Below are positions 1 through 5,522 of a stretch of DNA of 6,096 nt, in pieces. Positions within the stretch are counted from its first letter, which is position 1; the number at the start of each line of letters is the position of its first letter. A program made the position numbers and the translations under genes. This stretch comes from Candidatus Agathobaculum merdigallinarum (lineage in GTDB: Bacteria > Bacillota > Clostridia > Oscillospirales > Butyricicoccaceae), in NCBI GenBank assembly GCA_019115425.1, contig DXDO01000075.1:1-6096 (forward strand), in the 5' to 3' direction. Below the pieces are notes generated by a model. That model was not told where the DNA came from and ran no database searches. It saw only the letters and a list, made by a program, of their open reading frames with translations.

Positions 1-1012
1 GGTTTTCGCGTCCGCCGTGGATGTTGGGCCGCCATTCGTTCTGGCGGTTGTAGTCCAGATACAGCATGGAAGCGACCGCGTCCACGCGCAGGCCGTCCAT
101 GTGGAATTTCTCGATCCAGAACATCGCGGACGAGAACAGCAGGTTGCGCGTCGAAACCTTGCCGTAGTCGAACACGCGCGTGCCCCATTCCTTGTGCTCC
201 ATCTTGAGCGGGTCGGCATATTCGTACAGGTAGGAGCCGTCGAACTCCACAAGGCCGCAGCCGTCCTTGGGGAAGTGTGCGGGCACCCAGTCCATGATCA
301 CACCGATGCCGGCCTGATGCGCCTTGTCCACCAGATACATGAGGTCCTTGGGCGTGCCGTAGCGGCTGGTCGCGGCGAAGTAGCCGATGACCTGATAGCC
401 CCACGAGCCGTCGAACGGGTATTCGGTCAGCGGCATGAACTCGATGTGGGTGTAGCCCATTTCCTTGACGTAGGGCACCAGCTCGTCCGCCAGCTGCCGG
501 TAGGAGTAGAAGTTGCCGTCCTCATGTACCTTCCACGAGCCGAGATGGCACTCGTAAATGTTGACCGGATTGGAATAGGGCAGATGCTTTTTGCGCCATT
601 CCAGCCAGGAGGCATCGTTCCACTCATATCCTTCGATGTCAAACACCTTGGAGGCGTTGCCCGGGCGGGTCTCGGCGTGGAAACCGTACGGGTCGGACTT
701 GTCGAAAACATCGCCTGACTTGGCCCACACGCTATACTTATATGCGGCATATTCGGAAACATGCGGGATGAATTTTTCCCAGATGCCCTGCTCGTCCCGC
801 GTCATGTAGTCGGCTTCCCGGTTCCAGCCGTTGAATTCGCCCATGACCGATACCTTTTCGGCTTCAGGAGCATATACGCGGAACAGATAGCCCTGCTCGC
901 CGTCCTGCGTGAAGGGATGCGCGCCCATGTAGTCGAAGGCGCGGCAGTCCCTGCCCGAATAGAAAAGCTGGCTGCGCTTTTCACAGGCCGGTGATGCGGA
1001 TTTCTTCTTCAT
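1..1012 (-). CDS. glgB: 1,4-alpha-glucan branching enzyme, N-terminal part (cut by left edge)
   Basis: Glycogen branching enzyme: it cuts alpha-1,4 glucan chains and reattaches them through alpha-1,6 bonds, in the cytoplasm. I read 337 codons from ATG at 1012 without a stop. A CBM48-type domain is visible at about residues 38-125 (RVYAPEAEKVSVMGEFNGWN at 45-64). The GH13 barrel starts near residue 150 (YECHLGSW, FMPLTEYPFDGSWGYQ). Conserved region I is DWVPAHFPKD, with D241 and H246. The nucleophile motif is DGLRVDAVASML, with D311, and the frame ends in the family motif HGGREN. The expected acid/base Glu lies past the window edge. In E. coli GlgB the nucleophile is D405, so this is the short form without the extra N-terminal domain; I expect about 630-650 residues in all. 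The start is supported by AGGGAGAG at 1020-1027. Downstream glg genes, if any, are outside the window. Confidence 0.97.
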   Translation of the reverse strand, partial: MKKKSASPACEKRSQLFYSGRDCRAFDYMGAHPFTQDGEQGYLFRVYAPEAEKVSVMGEFNGWNREADYMTRDEQGIWEKFIPHVSEYAAYKYSVWAKSGDVFDKSDPYGFHAETRPGNASKVFDIEGYEWNDASWLEWRKKHLPYSNPVNIYECHLGSWKVHEDGNFYSYRQLADELVPYVKEMGYTHIEFMPLTEYPFDGSWGYQVIGYFAATSRYGTPKDLMYLVDKAHQAGIGVIMDWVPAHFPKDGCGLVEFDGSYLYEYADPLKMEHKEWGTRVFDYGKVSTRNLLFSSAMFWIEKFHMDGLRVDAVASMLYLDYNRQNEWRPNIHGGREN

Positions 1013-1030
1013 ATTGCATCTCTCCCTTTT

Positions 1031-1084
1031 TTAAACTGCCAAAACCAAGGTGAACTGCGTATCTTTTCCAACGATTTTGTACAT
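1031..1084 (-). other. Possible 17-codon leader ORF upstream of glgB
   Basis: On the minus strand, ATG at 1084 opens a frame encoding MYKIVGKDTQFTLVLAV and stops at TAA (1031-1033), 18 bases before the glgB ATG. It would lie inside the predicted glgB 5' leader. The only ribosome-binding sequence is a weak GGGCGAA directly before the ATG. The composition is not repetitive and the last residues are hydrophobic, but an ORF this short can easily arise by chance. It could be a regulatory leader peptide or nothing. I do not recognise it. Confidence 0.15.
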
Positions 1085-1126
1085 TTCGCCCGTTTTAGGC
1101 AGACACCTCTCACTTTAGTTGGGTAT

Positions 1127-1155
1127 AGTATACATCAAAGCAAAAAAAAAGTCCA
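1127..1155 (-). promoter_or_regulatory. Probable sigma-A promoter of glgB, overlapping the cinA terminator
   Basis: On the minus strand, TGGACT (1150-1155; 4 of 6 matches to TTGACA) is separated by exactly 17 bases from TATACT (1127-1132; 5 of 6 matches to TATAAT). Transcription would start near 1120, giving a leader of about 110 bases before the glgB ATG. The -35 and most of the spacer fall in the 3' stem arm and U-tract of the upstream terminator, so the two signals share DNA. The T-run in the spacer may bend the DNA. Inferred from sequence only. Confidence 0.5.
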
Positions 1156-1184
1156 GCAATTTTACACAATTACCGGACTTTTTT
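1142..1184 (-). terminator. Intrinsic terminator after cinA (sequence is bidirectional)
   Basis: The inverted repeat AAAAAAGTCC (1145-1154) / GGACTTTTTT (1175-1184) forms a 10-bp stem, and AATT/AATT pairing inside may extend it past two mismatches. Read on the minus strand, the hairpin is followed by a run of nine T (1150-1142), the classic Rho-independent layout. It begins about 75 bases past the cinA stop. Because the other side is A/T-rich too, it could also stop plus-strand transcription, although no plus-strand gene ends here. Confidence 0.85.
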
Positions 1185-1259
1185 AATGAAAATTTTGTTT
1201 GGTTTCCACATGAATTGACTGGAAATGTCGAGAAAATAAACAGAACCGGCCAGAATTGT

Positions 1260-2489
1260 TCAGAAAACATTGCGCCGGATCAAATCCAGGGCGGTTGAAG
1301 CCGCCTGCATGCGCACACGGTCGCGTCCGTTTGTGGACTTCATTTTGCGGGTAAAATGCTGCCCCCTGTGCCAAACGCTGATGTAGACCAGGCCGACCGG
1401 TTTTTCGTCTGTACCGCCGCCCGGGCCGGCCACACCCGTGATCCCCACGCCGACGTCCGCGCCGAGCGCGCGCGCCACGCCCTCAGCCATCTGCTCGGCT
1501 ACCTCGGGCGAGACCGCGCCGACCGTGTCGAGCGTCTCCTTCTGAACGCCGAGCACCTTCATCTTGACCTCGTTGGCATACGAGCACACGCCGCCGAGAT
1601 AGTAGTCCGAGCAGCCGGGCACGTCCGTGATGCGCTTGGACAGCAGGCCGCCCGTGCAGCTCTCGGCCACTGCGAGCGTCAGGCCGCGCTGCCGCAGACC
1701 GTCACCCACGACCTGCTCGAGCGAATCCACGTCCACACCATATACATCCTCACCCAGCAGACCGCAGATCTTCTCGACGACCGGTGCAAGCAGCTTTTCA
1801 CATTCCTCTGGGGTATCCGCCTTGGCGGTCACACGCGCGAAGCACTCCGAGGTCTTGGCGTAGGGCGCGATGGTCGGGTTTTTGCTCTCCGCCATCATGT
1901 CGTGCAGGATGGCTTCCATGTTGCTCTCGCCGAGGCCGAACACGCGGATGTTGCGTGATACAATGCACCCGCCCGCGAATTTATAGAGGTAGGGCATCGC
2001 GCATTCCTTCCACATGGGGGTACACTCGCGCGGCGGGCCGGGCAGCATGAGCACGTGCTTGCCGTAGGCCTCGAATGCGCAGCCGGGCGCGGTGCCCCAT
2101 TCATTGACAAATACCGTGCAGCCCTCGGGCAGCCACGCCTGCTTTTCGTTGTTCGGGGTCATCTCGCGGCCGATGGTCTGGAAAAAGCCCTTGATGCGGT
2201 CGAGCGAGGGCTGGTGCAGCGCCATCTTTTTGCCGAATACGGCGGCAAGCGTCTCTTTGGTCAGATCGTCCAGCGTGGGGCCGAGGCCGCCGGTGGTGAT
2301 GATGATATCCGCGCGGTCGCGGGCGGTCTCGACGACGTGGCGCAGGCGCGCAGGGTTGTCGCCGACTACGGTCTGATAAAATACGTTGATGCCCAGTTCG
2401 GACAGACCCTGCGAGATGACCTGCGCATCCGTGTTGACAATATCGCCTAGCAGGATCTCGGTGCCGACGGCAATCAGTTCTGCGTTCAT
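1260..2489 (-). CDS. cinA: CinA family protein: MoCF/pyrophosphatase-like domain plus nicotinamide-nucleotide (NMN) amidase
   Basis: Complete, 409 residues, the normal length for two-domain bacterial CinA. Residues 1-170 are the MoaB/MogA-like domain (COG1058 type), with GTEILLGDIVNTDAQ at 9-23, TTGGLGPTLDDLT at 65-77 and LPGPPRE at 149-155. In the family this part is an ADP-ribose/nucleotide pyrophosphatase. Residues about 255-409 are the PncC-type domain, which converts NMN to nicotinate mononucleotide and ammonia in pyridine nucleotide salvage. It shows AESCTGGLLSKRIT (275-288, likely catalytic Ser277), SYANEVKMKVLGV (303-315) and TGVAGPGGGTDEKPVG (351-366). The cytoplasmic protein has no signal peptide. 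The ATG at 2489 follows GGGAGG with good spacing. In Gram-positives cinA is often competence-linked and near recA; here it follows thiI on the same strand, 133 bases away, and ends before a strong terminator. Confidence 0.97.
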   Translation of the reverse strand: MNAELIAVGTEILLGDIVNTDAQVISQGLSELGINVFYQTVVGDNPARLRHVVETARDRADIIITTGGLGPTLDDLTKETLAAVFGKKMALHQPSLDRIKGFFQTIGREMTPNNEKQAWLPEGCTVFVNEWGTAPGCAFEAYGKHVLMLPGPPRECTPMWKECAMPYLYKFAGGCIVSRNIRVFGLGESNMEAILHDMMAESKNPTIAPYAKTSECFARVTAKADTPEECEKLLAPVVEKICGLLGEDVYGVDVDSLEQVVGDGLRQRGLTLAVAESCTGGLLSKRITDVPGCSDYYLGGVCSYANEVKMKVLGVQKETLDTVGAVSPEVAEQMAEGVARALGADVGVGITGVAGPGGGTDEKPVGLVYISVWHRGQHFTRKMKSTNGRDRVRMQAASTALDLIRRNVF

Positions 2490-2509
2490 AATAACCTCCC
2501 GAAAGAATG

Positions 2510-2612
2510 AATGGATAATGGAGAATGTAGAATGGAGAATGGGCGGGGGAAGCTGCGCCGGAGCAGGACTGCCCGCCCGGCATTTTCCATCCTCCGTTTT
2601 CCATTCTCAATT
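2510..2612. repeat. MITE-like imperfect inverted repeat between thiI and cinA
   Basis: The left arm (2510-2541) is built from degenerate AATGGAGAATG-type units. The reverse complement of the right arm (2581-2612) matches it at about 24 of 32 positions. Inside the arms, GGGCGGG (2541-2547) pairs perfectly with CCCGCCC (2572-2578), and inside that CTGC (2553-2556) pairs with GCAG (2563-2566), so the whole 103 bases can fold into one long hairpin. It has no coding capacity. Intergenic arrays of GGAGAATGGAGAATGG-like units are familiar in Clostridia and behave like non-autonomous mobile repeats; assignment to such a family is from memory, not from a search. Its place just before the cinA ribosome binding site means it would be transcribed with thiI-cinA. 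The purine-rich arms differ in composition from the surrounding genes. Confidence 0.7.
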
Positions 2613-2622
2613 TGTTCTGTTT

Positions 2623-3792
2623 TTAGGGTAAATGTATGATTTCTACCCCTGCGACGGCCTCGTCGACCAGCGCGTCCACATCCAGATGGGATTCCGCATC
2701 GAGGATCTTGGGCATCTTGGGCTTGGTGTTCGGGTGCTTGGGGGTGAACACGGTGCAGCAGTCCTCATAGGGCAGGATGGAGGTCTCGAAGGTGTCGATC
2801 CTGCGCGCGATCGTGACGATCTCCTCCTTGTCCATGCCGATGCACGGACGGAACACGGGCAGCTCGCATACCGCACCGGTCACCGCCATCGCGGGCATGG
2901 TCTGGCTCGCCACCTGACCGAGCGACTCGCCCGTGACGAGCGCGCCGCAACCATATTGGGTCGCGACTTTTTCCGCAATGCGCATCATAAACCGCCGCAT
3001 GATGAGTGTGAACAGCTCCTCGTGGCACTTTTCGCGGATCTCCTCCTGGATTTTGGTGAACGGCACGACCATGACGCTCATGCGGCCGCACCACACGGTC
3101 AGCTTGCGCCCCAGCTCGAGCACCTTTTCCTTGGCGCGCTCCGAGGTGTAGGGATAGCTGAAGAAGTGGATGCCCACCAGCTCCAGGCCGCGCTTGGCCA
3201 TCATCCAGCCCGCGACCGGGCTGTCGATGCCGCCCGAGAGTAGCAGGGCGGCGCGTCCGTTCGAGCCGATCGGCATACCGCCCGCGCCCGGCTCGGGGCC
3301 AGCATGGACAAAGGCGTATTTCTCGCGCATCTCGACATGCACGGTCAGGTCGGGGTGGTGCATATCCGGCCGGACATCCGCAAACCGGTCGGCCAGCTCG
3401 CCGCCGACGTGCTGGCTGATCTCGGTCGAGGTCATGGGGAACTTTTTGTCTCCGCGTTTGGTTTCGACCTTGAAGGTCTTTGCCTGCGCAAAGCGCGGCG
3501 CAAGATAGGACTGCGCGGTCGCGATCACGCTCTCGAGCGTCTTTTCCGGACAAACCGCCGCACGCGAGATGGTCGCAAAGCCGAACACATGGCGCGCGCA
3601 GTCCATGACCGCATCGGCGTCCGCGGCCTCGGGTACCTCGACGTACACGACCGACTGCCGCATGGAGATCTCGCAGTCCGCGACGTGCTTCATCCGGCGG
3701 GACAGATTTTTGAGCAGCCGATCCTCAAAGGTCTTGCGGTTGAGGCCTTTGAGGACGATCTCGCCGCATTTGAGCAGTAATACTTCTTTCAT
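2623..3792 (-). CDS. thiI: tRNA 4-thiouridine synthetase ThiI (short form, no rhodanese domain)
   Basis: Transfers sulfur to uridine 8 of tRNA, using ATP to adenylate the base; in many bacteria it also serves thiamine thiazole synthesis. Complete, 389 residues. An N-terminal ferredoxin-like region (about 1-60) is followed by a THUMP RNA-binding domain (about 60-165, with FKVETKRGDKKFPMTSTEIS at 107-126). Then comes the PP-loop ATP pyrophosphatase domain with SGGIDSPVAG at 186-195, GIHFFSYPYTSERAKEKV and TGESLGQVASQT (288-299). The PYEDCCTVFTPKHP stretch (341-354) carries a CC pair that may be the sulfur-handling site. The protein ends where E. coli ThiI continues into its rhodanese domain, as in the roughly 400-residue B. 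subtilis type, which takes sulfur directly from a dedicated cysteine desulfurase. A desulfurase gene lies upstream on the same strand. ATG at 3792 has AAGGAG at 3798-3803, five bases away. Confidence 0.97.
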   Translation of the reverse strand: MKEVLLLKCGEIVLKGLNRKTFEDRLLKNLSRRMKHVADCEISMRQSVVYVEVPEAADADAVMDCARHVFGFATISRAAVCPEKTLESVIATAQSYLAPRFAQAKTFKVETKRGDKKFPMTSTEISQHVGGELADRFADVRPDMHHPDLTVHVEMREKYAFVHAGPEPGAGGMPIGSNGRAALLLSGGIDSPVAGWMMAKRGLELVGIHFFSYPYTSERAKEKVLELGRKLTVWCGRMSVMVVPFTKIQEEIREKCHEELFTLIMRRFMMRIAEKVATQYGCGALVTGESLGQVASQTMPAMAVTGAVCELPVFRPCIGMDKEEIVTIARRIDTFETSILPYEDCCTVFTPKHPNTKPKMPKILDAESHLDVDALVDEAVAGVEIIHLP

Positions 3793-3810
3793 AATGTCTC
3801 CTTTATTTCA

Positions 3811-3829
3811 GCAGGCGGCGCGCGCCTGC
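3811..3829 (-). promoter_or_regulatory. GC-rich hairpin in the thiI leader, just before the ribosome binding site
   Basis: GCAGGCG (3811-3817) and CGCCTGC (3823-3829) form a perfect 7-bp stem with a 5-base loop. It lies 7 bases upstream of the AAGGAG ribosome binding site of thiI. It could protect the 5' end of a processed transcript or affect translation, but no alternative pairing that covers the ribosome binding site was found. The hairpin is plain in the sequence; a role is a guess. Confidence 0.35.
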
Positions 3830-4195
3830 ATGGTGTTGTTTGTTTTTTGTGGAAAGTGCCGCTGACGCGGATTTTAAGCGCGCCAATTCATAACTGCGTA
3901 TTCGCGGCCTGCGCGGCCGCCTCGCGGGCAAGAAGGGGGCAGGGTTCAGGTGTGCGGGCGCGCGATGCGCGCCCTACGGGTTACAGACGCAGCGTTTGGC
4001 GCGTCGAGTCGTGGCCCAGGCCATTTTGGCGCGCCGAGGTCGTCGCGCCCTACGAAATTGCGTGTCAATTCACCTTCTCGCGCCCTACGGGGTGGCAGAC
4101 GTTTTGCTTACCGTGATACGGCAAATGGGCGGCAATTGGAAGGCGTTACTTACTTTTACGCGCGCAGCGCGTCCTGAAGGAAACGGGGTGATTCG

Positions 4196-4228
4196 CAAGA
4201 GGGGAGAAACTTCGTGTCTCCCCTCTTG
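4196..4228. repeat. Perfect 12-bp stem-loop without U-tract, downstream of the cysteine desulfurase
   Basis: CAAGAGGGGAGA (4196-4207) pairs perfectly with TCTCCCCTCTTG (4217-4228) around a small loop containing TTCG. A C-G and a G-T pair outside extend the stem to 14. On either strand the hairpin is followed by mixed sequence rather than a T-run, so it does not look like a standard intrinsic terminator. It lies about 100 bases past the desulfurase stop. It could stabilise the 3' end of that transcript, mark a processing site, or be part of the surrounding repeat cluster. Confidence 0.7.
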
Positions 4229-4235
4229 TGCGCCC

Positions 4236-4276
4236 GCCGCGCGCAGCGGCATCGTTCCCGCCGCCCGCAGGCGGCG
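4236..4276. repeat. Pair of adjacent GC-rich hairpins
   Basis: GCCGC/GCGGC with loop GCGCA (4236-4250) is followed 8 bases later by CGCCGCC/GGCGGCG with loop CGCA (4259-4276). Both stems are perfect. They lie between the 12-bp stem-loop and the last CGTAGGGG motif, giving three hairpins in a row in about 80 bases. No poly-T follows on either strand. Probably part of a composite REP-like element. Confidence 0.55.
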
Positions 4277-4330
4277 AAATCCCAGCCCGCGATGCGCGCC
4301 CCTACGGGGTGTATGCCTACCCGAAGCACA

Positions 4331-5458
4331 TCACCGCCGCAGCATCTTCACGCCTTTTTTCGCCGCGGCGATGAACGCATCCACGTCCTCTTTGGTGTTA
4401 AACGGCGCGAACGATACGCGGATCGCGCTGTCCGTACGCGCTTTGGACAGGCCGAGCGCGCGGAGCACGCCGCTCTGCTTGCCCTTGGAGCACGCCGAGC
4501 CGCTCGACACATAGACCTCGTCCCCCTCGAGCACGCGCAGCATGACCTCGCTCTTGCAGCCCGGGATGGACAGGTTGACTACATGCGGCACGTCGCCTTG
4601 GCCGTTGAACGCAGCGTCCGGCAGGTTCGCCGCGGCCTGCTCTTTGAGATAGGCCGCAAGCTCCGCCACATGCGCGTAATCCTCGTCAAAATGCGCCATG
4701 CGGACCGCGCACGCCTTGGCGAACGCCGCGATATTCGGCAGCGGCTCGGTGCCCGGCCGCATGCCCTTTTCCTGCCCGCCGCCGAACATCAGGGGCGGCA
4801 GGCGCAGGCCCTTTTTGACATACAGCGCGCCGATGCCCTTGGGCGCGCCGATCTTGTGGCCGGACACGCTCATCAGGTCGCAGTTCCACTTTTTCGGCGT
4901 GAGCCGCACGCGGCACAGCCCCTGCACCGCGTCAATATGGAACAGCGCGCCCGGCGCTTTTGCCTTGAGCAGCGCGCCCAGCTCGGCCACCGGCTGCACC
5001 GTGCCGATCTCGTTGTTGACCAGCTGGCAGGACAGCAGGATGGTGTCCTCGGTCAGCGCTTTTTCGAGCGCCGCGGGTGTGATATGGCCGGTCTCGTCCG
5101 GCGCGAGGAACACCACGTCGAACCCCTCGGCGGCCAGCTGCTTGCAGGTGTTCAGCGTCGCCGCGTGTTCGATTTCGGTGGTGATGACGCGCCCCTTTTT
5201 GTGGCGGTGGAGGTGCGCCGCGCCGCGCAGGCTGATATTGGTGCTCTCGGTTCCGCAGGAGGTGAAAAACGTCTCCTCCGGCAGGCAACCGAGCGCCGAA
5301 GCGACCGTTTTGCGGCTGTTCTCCAAAAGGCGCGACGCTTCGATGCCCATTTTATGCAGGCTCGACGGGTTGCCGAAGCCCTCGCACATCGCGCGAACAG
5401 CGGCTTCCGCCGCCTCGGGCAGGACGCGCGTCGTCGCCGCATTGTCCAGATAATGCAT
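4331..5458 (-). CDS. Cysteine desulfurase (NifS/IscS-like, PLP-dependent), likely sulfur donor for ThiI
   Basis: Converts L-cysteine to alanine and leaves a persulfide on its active Cys for transfer to acceptors. Class V aminotransferase fold, 375 residues from the ATG at 5458. It starts with the family signature MHYLDNAATT. Visible active-site residues are H98 (TTEIEHAATL, stacks on PLP), N149 (VNNEIGTVQ), D176 and Q179 (FHIDAVQG), K202 (SVSGHKIGAPKG, Schiff base with PLP) and C323 (SSGSACSKGKQSG, persulfide Cys on the mobile loop). MRPGTEPLPNIAAF is also typical. No scaffold gene such as iscU or sufU adjoins it. The next gene on the strand is a rhodanese-less ThiI, matching the nifZ-thiI pairing of B. 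subtilis, so tRNA thiolation is the likely job (inference). A longer reading from TTG at 5491 is rejected because the ribosome binding site would be inside it. The symbol is left blank because NifS, IscS and NifZ cannot be told apart here. Confidence 0.95.
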   Translation of the reverse strand: MHYLDNAATTRVLPEAAEAAVRAMCEGFGNPSSLHKMGIEASRLLENSRKTVASALGCLPEETFFTSCGTESTNISLRGAAHLHRHKKGRVITTEIEHAATLNTCKQLAAEGFDVVFLAPDETGHITPAALEKALTEDTILLSCQLVNNEIGTVQPVAELGALLKAKAPGALFHIDAVQGLCRVRLTPKKWNCDLMSVSGHKIGAPKGIGALYVKKGLRLPPLMFGGGQEKGMRPGTEPLPNIAAFAKACAVRMAHFDEDYAHVAELAAYLKEQAAANLPDAAFNGQGDVPHVVNLSIPGCKSEVMLRVLEGDEVYVSSGSACSKGKQSGVLRALGLSKARTDSAIRVSFAPFNTKEDVDAFIAAAKKGVKMLRR

Positions 5459-5467
5459 GTAAATTGA

Positions 5468-5473
5468 CTCCTT
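5468..5473 (-). promoter_or_regulatory. Ribosome binding site that fixes the cysteine desulfurase start
   Basis: AAGGAG on the minus strand, 9 bases before the ATG at 5458. It lies downstream of the in-frame TTG at 5491, so the 11 extra codons of the longer frame would cover it. The predicted transcription start (near 5487) also falls after that TTG. Both argue for the ATG encoding MHYLDNAATT. Confidence 0.85.
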
Positions 5474-5493
5474 ATTGATTCCGGTACGCAATT

Positions 5494-5522
5494 ATTTTAC
5501 AACGGTGGGCGGGGTTTTACAA
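5494..5522 (-). promoter_or_regulatory. Probable sigma-A promoter of the cysteine desulfurase-thiI-cinA unit
   Basis: On the minus strand, TTGTAA (5517-5522, 4 of 6 matches to consensus) is followed after exactly 17 bases by TAAAAT (5494-5499, 5 of 6). Transcription would start near 5487, about 30 bases before the ATG. The -35 overlaps the palindrome at 5512-5532, so a protein bound there could block it. Confidence 0.6.

Larger units (their letters stand above)
3904..4310. repeat. Cluster of REP-like hairpins and CGTAGGG(G)CGCG repeats between the cysteine desulfurase and thiI
   Basis: This covers most of the 538-base gap between the two genes. The motif CGCGCCC(C)TACG occurs four times, at 3968-3978, 4044-4054, 4079-4089 and 4295-4306 (minus strand: CGTAGGG(G)CGCG). 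Perfect hairpins are GCGGCC/GGCCGC (3904-3920), GGGCGCGC/GCGCGCCC (3956-3974), GACGC/GCGTC (3986-4005), TGGCC/GGCCA (4012-4023) and ACGCGC/GCGCGT (4158-4172). A 22-base stretch at 3968-3989 recurs nearly unchanged at 4079-4101, and a TTTGGCGCG repeat recurs exactly 30 bases apart (3995 and 4025). Plus-strand open frames here have low-complexity Arg/Ala-rich products and no ribosome binding site, so I see no gene. The pattern fits the intergenic GTAGGGGCG-hairpin repeats common in Oscillospiraceae-like genomes, in degenerate, nested copies. The family assignment is from memory. Confidence 0.65.

Noticed and set aside
17..718. 233-codon plus-strand open frame opposite glgB
   Set aside because: Antisense shadow of a clear GH13 branching enzyme; no motif and no ribosome binding site.
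1356..2450. Plus-strand open frames (200 and 131 codons) opposite cinA
   Set aside because: Shadows of a full-length, motif-complete CinA.
2632..3780. Plus-strand open frames (203 and 158 codons) opposite thiI
   Set aside because: Shadows of ThiI with His/Arg/Leu-rich composition; the minus-strand gene shows PP-loop and THUMP motifs.
4196..4228. Intrinsic terminator of the desulfurase gene
   Set aside because: No T-run follows the stem on either strand, so it was listed as a stem-loop rather than a terminator.
3956..4306. CRISPR array
   Set aside because: Repeat spacing is irregular, copies are short and degenerate, and there are no regular unique spacers and no cas genes.
3847..4514. Plus-strand open frames (89, 75 and 172 codons) in the repeat-rich gap
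   Set aside because: Translations of hairpin repeats; no ribosome binding site, no recognisable domain, and the longest runs into the antisense of the desulfurase gene.
4214..5467. 417-codon plus-strand open frame opposite the cysteine desulfurase
   Set aside because: It is the antisense of a gene with complete NifS-family active site residues. The product is Arg/His/Ala-rich with no recognisable motif and has no ribosome binding site; long antisense frames are expected in GC-rich DNA.
5459..5491. TTG-initiated 11-residue N-terminal extension of the cysteine desulfurase
   Set aside because: The AAGGAG site lies inside the extension, the predicted transcription start is downstream of the TTG, and the family normally begins with the YLDNAATT segment.
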